Source of the DNA: 13-2-20CM-68-14 sp035640035 | GTDB taxonomy: Bacteria; Actinomycetota; Thermoleophilia; Gaiellales; Gaiellaceae | Length of the DNA stretch: 26,774 nt | Direction of reading: 5' to 3' | NCBI GenBank assembly: GCA_035640035.1 | Contig: DASQWX010000061.1 | Coordinates: 1 to 26,774, forward strand | Shown here: positions 14,473 through 21,367 of the stretch, piece after piece | Numbering within the stretch: position 1 is the first letter of the stretch | How the letters are laid out: each line of letters opens with the position of its first letter | Program-made: the position numbers and the translations under genes | The notes under the pieces: generated by a model | Database searches by the model: none | What the model was told of the DNA's origin: nothing | What the model saw: the letters and a program-made list of their open reading frames with translations, nothing else

Positions 14473-17400
14473 CTAGACAGGCGCGCCGAGCGCGTCGGCG
14501 AGGTCGGCGCGCGAGGCGATGCCCAGCTTGCGGTAGATGTTGCCGAGGTGCACCTCGACCGTCTTCGGGGTGACGAAGAGCGCCTCCGCGATGTCTCTGT
14601 CGGTCACGTTCTCGACCGCCATCTCTGCGACGCGACGCTCGCTCGGGGTCAATGACTCAGGCCCGCTGAGGACGAGCGGCCCCGGCCGCTCACCCGTCGC
14701 GGCGAGCTCGGTCTCGGCAGAGTCGACGAGCGGCCGCGCACCCGTTCGCTGGGCGATCTCGAGCCCTGCGCGGAGCAGCTCGCGCGCTTCTTCGCGCTCG
14801 CCGTCGCGCCGTAGGGCGGCTCCGAGCTCCACGAGCGTCCGGCCACGCTCGAGGCGTGCCGACGATGCTTCAAGGACGGCGAGCGACTCGCGGAGCCGCT
14901 CGATCCCGGCGGCCCCGCCCTGGGCAAGACCCTGTGTCCTCAAGGCCACGCCGATCGCGCGCGGCGCGCCCCACGCCCGCGCCAGCTCGACCTCCTCGCG
15001 CGCCAGTTCGAGCGCCTCGTCCCGGCGCTCGAGTGCGAGCAGCGGCAGCGCGAGGTGCGACCGCCAGGCGAGCATCGCCGGGTTTCGCATCCCGAACGAC
15101 TCCATCAACCGCCCGAGCCGCTCGTAGTCGGAGCGGGCCGCCTCGAAATCGGCCCGCGCGAGACGCGTCCAGCCCCGGGCGCCGAGAAAGAAGATCATGT
15201 GGCCGCTCGCCGGGACGTCCTCCGGGACACCGAGCTCGGCAAGGCTCGCCTCCGCTTGATCGAGCTCGCCGCGGTTCGTGAGCACGTCGGCCAGGTACGA
15301 GTGGTAGTAGATGGAGCCCTGCTGCGTCGGGAGGTACGGGACGATCTCGTCCGACTCGCGCAGGTCCTCGATCGCCGTGTCGAGGTCGCCCCGCTGAGCC
15401 AGGGTCAGGCCGCGGAAGCAGAGCATGTTCGAGAGCGTCACCAGCTCGCCGCGTTCCTTCGACGCCTTCAGCATCAAATCGAAGAACCGGTCGGTGTCCC
15501 GGTCGAGCTCGGCGAACATGAGCGCGGTGGCCGCGCACGAGATCGCGACCGACGGCATGCTTTCGATCAGCGACTGGACGAACTCCGGCCTGCCGAGCTC
15601 GCCGAAGGCGCGGCGGTTCGTTCCTCTCCGCGAGTCGAAGTAGCGAAGCGTCGCGATCATCACGGCCCGGCCTGGGCCCTCGGCCAGTTCTTCCTCGCGC
15701 ACCCGGCCGATCCGCTCGTCCGCGACCGCGATGACCTCCGCGTCGAAGCCCGCGGCGTTGATCAGCTCCGCCTCGAGCATGTTGCGGAGGTCACCCGGCG
15801 CGCCGTCGAGCTGGCGGATCGCCTCGTCGAAGACGTTGACCGCTTCCGGGCCGCGGTTGAGGCGGAACAGCGAGCGGCCGAGCTCGAGGCCGATCCGTGC
15901 CGCCCAGACAGGGTCCTCGACCTCCCGCAGCGCCTCCTCGAGATGGCCCGCGCCGGCGACGACGTCGACGCGGCGCTCCGCCAACCCGAGCTCCGACAAC
16001 GTCTCCACTCGGGCGGCCGGCTCCGGCGGTTCCTCGAGCGCGCGTCGCAGATACGTGACCGCCGTGTCCGGCGCGCCGCGGGCGAGAGCTCGGCTCGCGG
16101 CCTCCCGGAGCGTCGCGACGACGAACTGGTCCCCGCGCGGCGGCACGAGCTCGAGATGGCCGGCAGCCCTTTCGGGCGCGCCACCGGCATCGAGGATCTG
16201 CTCGGCCGCGCGCCTGTGCGCGAGGACGCGTTCCGCGGGGTCGATTGTCTCGTAGACGGCGGCGCGGACGACGGGGTGGGTGAACTCGACATCCGGTGGT
16301 TGCAGGCGCAGGAGGTCGCCGCGGACGAGCGCGGTCGCGGCATGGGCGGCGACCTCGACTTCGAGCCCGGCGAGTTGCGCGACCTGCCCGAGCTTCGAGC
16401 CGTCACCGAGGATCGCGGCCGCGCGCGCCAGCCCGGTCGCCTCGGCGGGCAAGCGTGCGAGCCGCAACGAGACCGCCCGCGTCACCGACTCGGGACCGAT
16501 CTCGACGACCCGGTCGGCGTTGGCGGCTACCGGGGCGAGCCCCTCGGCGGCAAGCGTCGCGAGCAGGGCCCGGAGGAAGAGCGGATTGCCTCCGGTTGCG
16601 GCCAGGCACGCCTCGACGAACGGACGGTCGGGCTCGCGGTCGAAACGCTCGGCCGCGAGCCGGCCGACGGACTCGATTCCGAGCGACTCCGGCCGGATCA
16701 ACATCGCGGACGGATCCGCGGTCAGCTCGGTGAGAAGCTCGACCTGCTGGCTCTGCTCAGGCGGGCGCAACCCGACCACGACGGCCAGCGGCAGGCCTTC
16801 GAGCCGGCGCGAGAGGTAGGCGAGCCAGCGCAGCGAGGGACCGTCCGACCAGTGCAGGTCGTCGATCGCGATCATCGTCGGCCCCGGGAGAGCGACGTTG
16901 GCGGCGAGCCAGTAGAGGCCGTGCAACATCCCGAACGACACGTCGGCGCCGTCCCGGTCGAGATCGGTCTCCGCAAACAGCCGCTCCGCGAAAGCCGCAG
17001 CGCCGGAGAAGAGCTCGGCGCGCTCGTCCTGAGCGGTCGCCGCGATCAGGGGCTCGAACAGCTGGCGCACCACGCAGTACGCAAAATCCTGCTCGAGCTC
17101 GGAGCTACGGGCGAAGAGGATCTGGAAGCCGGCCTCCTCGGCTGCGGCGCGTGCCTCTTCGACGAGCCGCGTCTTCCCCATCCCGGCGCGCGCCTCGATC
17201 GCGACCAAGCGTCCGGCGCCTTCCGCTGCGAGCTCGACGACGGTGCGAATCGCTTCCAGCTCGGCGTCCCGCTCGAGCAGAGGCGGCCCGGCCGAGCGGG
17301 TGCGCTTCGACGTCGCCGCTCTACCCGTTCGCGCTCCGAGCGGCGGGAACGTCTCCCTCAGCCCGGGTATGACGAGTTGGTAGAGGCGCTCTGGCCGCTC

Positions 17401-17898
17401 GAAGTCGGGAACCTCGGTCGCGCCGAGATCGTGGAGGCCGACCTCACGGGGCAGGTCGTGTTCCACGAGCCGCGCGGTGGTGCTCGAAAGCAGTACCTGC
17501 CCGCCGTGGCCGATGTCGCCGATCCGCGCCGCCTGATGGACGGCGAAGCCGACGTAGCCGTCGCTGCCGGCCACCGCTTCGCCCGTATGCAGGCCCATGC
17601 GCACCTTCACCTCCGCGCCCGGAGCCCAGTCCTCGGCGGCGAGGGCTTTCTGGGCGGCCGCAGCCGCGGCAACCGCCGCGCCGGCGCTCCCGAAGACGGC
17701 GAAGAACGAATCGCCTTTTCGGTCGACCTCGATCCCGCCGGCAGCCTCGAACGCGTCCTTCAGCAACCGGTTGTGGGTCGCGAGCGCCTCGCCGTACCGG
17801 TCGCGGCCGAGCCCCTTCAAGAGCTTCGTCGAGCTTTCGATGTCCGTGAAGAGGAACGTGACGGTCCCGACGGGGGCGTGCTGTCGAGGTTTGGTCAG
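14473..17898 (-). CDS. giant regulator: class III cyclase domain - AAA/STAND ATPase - TPR-like - LuxR HTH
   Basis: A transcriptional regulator of about 1141 residues. In order it has a class III nucleotide cyclase domain (GTVTFLFTDIESSTKLL at 11-27, metal Asp D19 and D63 in KGDSFFAVF, and VHQAARIGDIGHGGQVLLS), a P-loop ATPase with Walker A ARAGMGKT near 236-243 and Walker B MIAIDDLHWSD, a long helical repeat region, and a C-terminal LuxR helix-turn-helix (LTPSERRVAEMAVEN ... IYRKLGIASRADLADAL). The cyclase position usually Lys (EVK) is Asp (EVD), so its substrate is unclear. The conserved cyclase N-terminus lies upstream of the first ATG/GTG/TTG (TTG 17820). The only start that keeps it is CTG 17898, preceded by GAGGAAAGGG at good distance. 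It sits 52 bp after the cyclase-receiver gene. Confidence 0.85.
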   Translation of the reverse strand: MTKPRQHAPVGTVTFLFTDIESSTKLLKGLGRDRYGEALATHNRLLKDAFEAAGGIEVDRKGDSFFAVFGSAGAAVAAAAAAQKALAAEDWAPGAEVKVRMGLHTGEAVAGSDGYVGFAVHQAARIGDIGHGGQVLLSSTTARLVEHDLPREVGLHDLGATEVPDFERPERLYQLVIPGLRETFPPLGARTGRAATSKRTRSAGPPLLERDAELEAIRTVVELAAEGAGRLVAIEARAGMGKTRLVEEARAAAEEAGFQILFARSSELEQDFAYCVVRQLFEPLIAATAQDERAELFSGAAAFAERLFAETDLDRDGADVSFGMLHGLYWLAANVALPGPTMIAIDDLHWSDGPSLRWLAYLSRRLEGLPLAVVVGLRPPEQSQQVELLTELTADPSAMLIRPESLGIESVGRLAAERFDREPDRPFVEACLAATGGNPLFLRALLATLAAEGLAPVAANADRVVEIGPESVTRAVSLRLARLPAEATGLARAAAILGDGSKLGQVAQLAGLEVEVAAHAATALVRGDLLRLQPPDVEFTHPVVRAAVYETIDPAERVLAHRRAAEQILDAGGAPERAAGHLELVPPRGDQFVVATLREAASRALARGAPDTAVTYLRRALEEPPEPAARVETLSELGLAERRVDVVAGAGHLEEALREVEDPVWAARIGLELGRSLFRLNRGPEAVNVFDEAIRQLDGAPGDLRNMLEAELINAAGFDAEVIAVADERIGRVREEELAEGPGRAVMIATLRYFDSRRGTNRRAFGELGRPEFVQSLIESMPSVAISCAATALMFAELDRDTDRFFDLMLKASKERGELVTLSNMLCFRGLTLAQRGDLDTAIEDLRESDEIVPYLPTQQGSIYYHSYLADVLTNRGELDQAEASLAELGVPEDVPASGHMIFFLGARGWTRLARADFEAARSDYERLGRLMESFGMRNPAMLAWRSHLALPLLALERRDEALELAREEVELARAWGAPRAIGVALRTQGLAQGGAAGIERLRESLAVLEASSARLERGRTLVELGAALRRDGEREEARELLRAGLEIAQRTGARPLVDSAETELAATGERPGPLVLSGPESLTPSERRVAEMAVENVTDRDIAEALFVTPKTVEVHLGNIYRKLGIASRADLADALGAPV

Positions 17899-17906
17899 GT
17901 TTTGAT

Positions 17907-17916
17907 CCCTTTCCTC
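17907..17916 (-). promoter_or_regulatory. ribosome-binding site supporting a CTG start
   Basis: The minus strand reads GAGGAAAGGG, ATCAAAAC, then CTG 17898: a purine-rich SD-like run 8 nt from CTG. No ATG/GTG/TTG exists in this frame between the upstream stop and TTG 17820. Confidence 0.5.
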
Positions 17917-17939
17917 GTCAAACCTTGCCGGGAAGACGC

Positions 17940-17953
17940 TGATTTTAGAATCA
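17940..17953 (-). promoter_or_regulatory. -10-like box inside a small palindrome
   Basis: TAAAAT (minus strand, 17947-17942) lies within the inverted repeat TGATT-CTAA-AATCA at the 3' end of the cyclase-receiver gene. A TCGACT 18 nt upstream (17971-17966) could be the -35. It would give a leader of about 35-40 nt with the SD above. The palindrome may be an operator or chance. Confidence 0.35.
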
Positions 17954-19291
17954 GGGCGCCGGGGCAGTCGACCCCGCGTCGCCGGCCTGCACGAGGCCGG
18001 ATTCGTACGCCATCACCACGGCCTGGACGCGATCGCGGAGCTGCAGCTTCATCAGCACCCGCGCCACGTGCGTCTTCACCGTCGTCTCGCTGACGACGAG
18101 GCTCTGGGCGATCTCGGCGTTGGAAAGCCCGCGAGCGATCAGCTTGAGAACCTCGGACTCCCGGGGCGTCAGCTCCTCGATCTCCGCCGGGGCCGTCCGC
18201 GCGGCCTCGGGCGGACGGCGGACGAACTCCTCGATCACACGCCGGGTCACCGATGGCGCGAGCAGGGCTTCGCCGGAGCACACCGCCCGGATGCCGGCGA
18301 CAAGCTGTTCCGGCGGCGCGTCCTTGAGCAGGAAGCCGCTGGCTCCCGCCCGCAAAGCCTCGTAGACGTACTCGTCCATGTCGAAGGTCGTCAGCATCAC
18401 GACCTTGGACTCGACGCCGTCGCCGGCCAGCAGGCGCCTCGTCGCTTCGATCCCGTCGAGCTCGGGCATCCGGACGTCCATCAGCACGACGTCGGGCGAG
18501 AGCCGCTGTGCCTCGGAGATTGCCTCCTTCCCGTTTCCGGCCTCGCCGACGACCTCCATGTCCGCCTCGGCGTCGAGAATCATCCGAAAGCCCGTGCGGA
18601 CGAGCGCCTGGTCGTCGACGATCAGGACCCGGAGCCCGGCCGCCGTCTCGTCGACGGGCGCGGCTTCCTCGGCGTCTGCGACCTCGTGGCGGTCCGCCAG
18701 CCGCGCCGAGCCCCGCGCCTTCTCGCCGTCCGCCACCCGGAGGTCTGGAAACTCGGCCGGAAGCCCGGGCGCTACCAGCTGGTAGATCCGGACAGGGCGG
18801 TCAAAGTCCTTCAGGGTCCGCGGGCCGAGATCGGCGAAGTCGAGCTCGCCGAACGCCTCCTCGTCCTCGAGCAGTGCCTGGGTCGTCTGCGACAGCAGGA
18901 CCTGGCCCCCGTGGGCAACGGCGCAGATGCGCGCCGCGCGGTGGACGGCCAGCCCGTGGTACTGGTCGCCTCGCACCGTAGCCTCGCCGGTGTGGATCCC
19001 GATCCGCACCCGCATCTCCGCGCGCTCGGGCCAACTGTGGCCTGCGAGGGCACGCTGGGCGGAAACGGCGGCGTCGACCGCGTCCTTCGGCTTGCGGAAG
19101 GCGACGAAGAACGAATCGCCCTGCGTGTTGATCTCGTGGCCTCCGGCACCCTGGAACGCAGATCGCAGCAACCGCTCGTGATCGGCCATGACGTCGGCAT
19201 AGCTGTCGCGGAGGCGCCGAAGCAACTCCGTCGATCCCTCGACGTCCGAGAACAGGAAGGTGACCGTGCCGCTCGGGAGCCGCGGCATCAC
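17951..19291 (-). CDS. cyclase domain - receiver - LuxR/NarL HTH fusion response regulator
   Basis: A 446-residue response regulator with an unusual N-terminal class III nucleotide cyclase domain. Order: cyclase domain about 1-165 (GTVTFLFSDVEGSTELL with D16, D59 in TQGDSFFVAF, and AVHRAARICAVAHGGQVLLS), a polar linker, a receiver about 220-335 (VLIVDDQALVR, phosphoacceptor D272 in LMDVRMPELDG, TTFD and LLKDAP), and a NarL-type HTH (LTPRESEVLKLIARGLSNAEIA ... VKTHVARVLMKLQLRDRVQAV). The cyclase Lys position is Asn (EIN), as in many actinobacterial relatives, so substrate is uncertain. Start GTG 19291 or ATG 19288 abuts the kinase stop (GTGATG), so it is the cognate regulator of that kinase. 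The HTH probably binds upstream of the divergent transporter. Confidence 0.93.
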   Translation of the reverse strand: MMPRLPSGTVTFLFSDVEGSTELLRRLRDSYADVMADHERLLRSAFQGAGGHEINTQGDSFFVAFRKPKDAVDAAVSAQRALAGHSWPERAEMRVRIGIHTGEATVRGDQYHGLAVHRAARICAVAHGGQVLLSQTTQALLEDEEAFGELDFADLGPRTLKDFDRPVRIYQLVAPGLPAEFPDLRVADGEKARGSARLADRHEVADAEEAAPVDETAAGLRVLIVDDQALVRTGFRMILDAEADMEVVGEAGNGKEAISEAQRLSPDVVLMDVRMPELDGIEATRRLLAGDGVESKVVMLTTFDMDEYVYEALRAGASGFLLKDAPPEQLVAGIRAVCSGEALLAPSVTRRVIEEFVRRPPEAARTAPAEIEELTPRESEVLKLIARGLSNAEIAQSLVVSETTVKTHVARVLMKLQLRDRVQAVVMAYESGLVQAGDAGSTAPAP

Positions 19292-20427
19292 TGCCCGTTC
19301 ATCGGGAGGCGCGCCCGCACCTCGTAGCCGCCTCCAGCCCGCGGTCCGGCGTCCAGCTGTCCGCCGACCACGGCGACGCGCTCGCGGAGACCGACGAGGC
19401 CGTGACCGCTGCCCTCGCCCCCGCCCGTGCCGTTCCCGTCGTCGGTGACGACGAGCTCGACCTCGCCGTTGCCGTAGCGGACGAGCACCTCGGCCTTCCG
19501 AGCCTGCGCATGCTTGAGCGTGTTCGTCAGCCCCTCCTGGACGAGCCTGTAGCCGGCAAGGTCGACGCTCGCAGGGAGGTTCGTCGCCTTGCCCTCGACC
19601 TTCAGGTCCACGGTCAGTCCGGACTCGCGCACCTGCTCGACGAGCTTGTCCAGATGCTCGAGGCTCGGCTGAGGGGCGAGCGCGGGCGCCTCCTCGGGGC
19701 GCCGCAGGACACCGACCAGCTTTCGCATCTCGGCGAGCGCCTCGCGGCCCGTCTGCTCCACGATCAGCAGAGCCTCGCGTTCACGCTCCTGATCGGGGCG
19801 GAGCAGGCGCCGCACGCCCGAAGCCTGAACGGTCATCACGCTCACGCTGTGCCCGACCACGTCGTGGAGCTCGCGCGCGATCCGCGCCCGTTCCTCGGCG
19901 ACCGCGGCGCGCGCCTTGGCTTCTCGCTCGAGCTCGAGCCGCGCCGCCCGTTCGCGCAGCTCGGCCGTCTGTCGGGTGCGCGCGCTGAGGATGAATCCGG
20001 CCAGCCAAGCCGCGATGAAGAAGCCCGCGACCCACGGCAAGTCGGAGAGGCCGTTGTGGAACTCATGCATGACGTATCCGAGCGTGACGAAGGCGATCGG
20101 AATGCCGGCGTACGCGACGCGCCGCTCCTCCGCTGCGCCGAAGATCGCCATCGCCGCGAGCGCACAGAAGAACGGGAACGAGAGGTCGTTCCCGGCCTGG
20201 TTGGACACGGCGGCAAATGCGGCGAGCAACGCGAACGTCGCGGTTGGCGCCCCGAGCGGGAAGCGGCGACGGAAGAACAGCGCCGGCGCTGCGGTGAACG
20301 CGAACGGGATGATCGCTTTGTTGTAGTCCACCGACGTCAGCGCGAGCTCGAGGATCGTCCCGAGCGTCAAGGCGGCGATCGCCAGGTCGGGAGCATGCCG
20401 GCGGCCCCAATCGATGTAGCGAGTCAC
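19288..20427 (-). CDS. NarL-type sensor histidine kinase (HisKA_3/HATPase)
   Basis: A 379-residue membrane sensor kinase. The N-terminal half has about five or six membrane segments (from APDLAIAALTLGTILELAL to AGFFIAAWLAGFILS) and no large extracellular domain, so it may sense within the membrane or through the neighbouring ABC permease. After a coiled linker comes the HisKA_3 dimerisation helix with H188 in ARELHDVVGHSVSVM, then an ATPase domain with N box LVQEGLTNTLKHA and G boxes TDDGNGTGGG and GHGLVGLRERV. The frame is open to 20586, but I chose GTG 20427. TACCTT lies 6 nt upstream with ATGACG 17 bp further up, and the extension would cover the palindromic intergenic region. GTG 20433 is an alternative. 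Its stop overlaps the response regulator start. Confidence 0.93.
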   Translation of the reverse strand: MTRYIDWGRRHAPDLAIAALTLGTILELALTSVDYNKAIIPFAFTAAPALFFRRRFPLGAPTATFALLAAFAAVSNQAGNDLSFPFFCALAAMAIFGAAEERRVAYAGIPIAFVTLGYVMHEFHNGLSDLPWVAGFFIAAWLAGFILSARTRQTAELRERAARLELEREAKARAAVAEERARIARELHDVVGHSVSVMTVQASGVRRLLRPDQEREREALLIVEQTGREALAEMRKLVGVLRRPEEAPALAPQPSLEHLDKLVEQVRESGLTVDLKVEGKATNLPASVDLAGYRLVQEGLTNTLKHAQARKAEVLVRYGNGEVELVVTDDGNGTGGGEGSGHGLVGLRERVAVVGGQLDAGPRAGGGYEVRARLPMNGQ

Positions 20428-20433
20428 ACGCAC

Positions 20434-20462
20434 AAGGTACTGCGGTACGCGCCGAACGTCAT
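20434..20462 (-). promoter_or_regulatory. promoter of the histidine kinase operon
   Basis: On the minus strand: -35 ATGACG (20462-20457; 4/6 to TTGACA), a 17-bp spacer, -10 TACCTT (20439-20434), then 6 nt to GTG 20427. It is the best -35/-10 pair in the window and predicts a leaderless operon mRNA. Confidence 0.5.
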
Positions 20463-20485
20463 CAGCCGCGCGGACGACCTTGAAA

Positions 20486-20501
20486 TCGTCCTCGAGGACG
20501 A
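20486..20501. promoter_or_regulatory. perfect 16-bp palindrome, candidate operator
   Basis: TCGTCCTCGAGGACGA is its own reverse complement. It is centred about 66 bp upstream of the kinase transcript start and about 65 bp upstream of the likely transporter transcript start. This suits a dimeric NarL-type regulator acting on both promoters. Confidence 0.45.
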
Positions 20502-20505
20502 CGCC

Positions 20506-20517
20506 GAATCGCGATTC
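20506..20517. promoter_or_regulatory. perfect 12-bp palindrome, second candidate operator
   Basis: GAATCGCGATTC, 4 bp from the 16-bp palindrome and centred 18 bp from it. The sequence is unrelated to the first, so it may serve a different regulator. Confidence 0.35.
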
Positions 20518-20546
20518 CGGCCGACGACTCGCGGGGCGCCGCTTCC

Positions 20547-20552
20547 TAGCCT
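20547..20552 (+). promoter_or_regulatory. possible -10 box for the ABC transporter operon
   Basis: TAGCCT, with no clear -35, would start transcription near 20559 and give a leader of about 30 nt containing the Shine-Dalgarno at 20576-20582. Confidence 0.3.
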
Positions 20553-20575
20553 GGACAGGGATGAGACCTACGACC

Positions 20576-20582
20576 AAAGGAG
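20576..20582 (+). promoter_or_regulatory. strong Shine-Dalgarno of the ABC ATPase
   Basis: AAAGGAG, 5 nt before ATG 20588. It decides this start over upstream in-frame codons, and contrasts with the leaderless-type starts of most other leading genes here. Confidence 0.75.
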
Positions 20583-20587
20583 TCACG

Positions 20588-21367
20588 ATGACTGCAGCCG
20601 CTGCCGTGCTCAGCGACGAGAACGTCCTGATCGACCGGAGCCCGCCGGCCGTAGCCGCGCGGGAGATCGCTCGTCGCTACGGCGAGGGCGATACCGCCGT
20701 CGACGCACTCCGCGGTGTCTCGCTCGAGGTCCCTCGCGGGCAGCTCACCGCTGTCATGGGCCCGTCGGGCTCGGGCAAGTCGACGTTGATGCACATCCTC
20801 GCCGGTCTCGACAGTCCGACCAGTGGCTCGGTCGAGATCGCCGGGATCGAGATCACGAGCCTCAAGGACAACGAGCTGACGAAGCTGCGCCGGAAGCACA
20901 TCGGCTTCGTCTTCCAGTTCTTCAACCTGCTGCCGATGCTGACGGCCGAGGAAAACATCGCCTTGCCGCTGACGATCGCCGGCCGCAAGCCGGAGCGGGA
21001 GTGGCTCGAGCAGCTGCTCGAGAGCGTCGGTCTCGAGAAGCGACGGAACCACCGTCCCGCGGAGCTCTCCGGCGGCCAGCAGCAGCGTGTCGCGATCGCA
21101 CGCGCTCTGCTTTCCAGGCCGACCGTCCTCTTCGCCGACGAGCCGACGGGCAACCTCGACTCCGCCTCGAGCGGTGAGATCCTCGAGCTCGTGCGCCGGT
21201 CCGTCGACGAGCTCGGCCAGACGACGGTCATGGTCACTCACGACGCCGCTGCTGCCACGATCGCCGACCGCGTTCTCTTCCTCGCGGACGGCGAGATCGC
21301 AAAGGCAATCGCGCGGCCGTCGCAGGCGCAGGTGATCGACGCGATCCAGGAGGTGGCGGGACAATGA
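20588..21367 (+). CDS. ABC transporter ATP-binding protein (MacB/LolD type)
   Basis: A 259-residue ATPase subunit that powers the FtsX-type permease encoded next. All nucleotide-binding motifs are present: Walker A GPSGSGKST, Q-loop in FVFQFFNLLPMLTAEENIALPL, signature LSGGQQQRVAIARAL, Walker B VLFADEPTGNLD and switch His in MVTHD. The FNLLP/EENI segment is typical of the MacB/LolD/FtsE branch, which works by mechanotransmission or export of lipids, peptides or antibiotics rather than uptake. A 30-residue N-terminal extension precedes the domain. ATG 20588 has AAAGGAG 5 nt upstream. The stop overlaps the permease start by 4 bp (ATGA). Divergent from the kinase operon, which probably controls it. 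Confidence 0.96.
   Translation: MTAAAAVLSDENVLIDRSPPAVAAREIARRYGEGDTAVDALRGVSLEVPRGQLTAVMGPSGSGKSTLMHILAGLDSPTSGSVEIAGIEITSLKDNELTKLRRKHIGFVFQFFNLLPMLTAEENIALPLTIAGRKPEREWLEQLLESVGLEKRRNHRPAELSGGQQQRVAIARALLSRPTVLFADEPTGNLDSASSGEILELVRRSVDELGQTTVMVTHDAAAATIADRVLFLADGEIAKAIARPSQAQVIDAIQEVAGQ

Noticed and set aside
20428..20586. N-terminal extension of the histidine kinase to 20586
   Set aside because: It would cover the divergent promoter region, both palindromes and the SD of the ABC operon. A good -35/-10 pair predicts a start at 20427.
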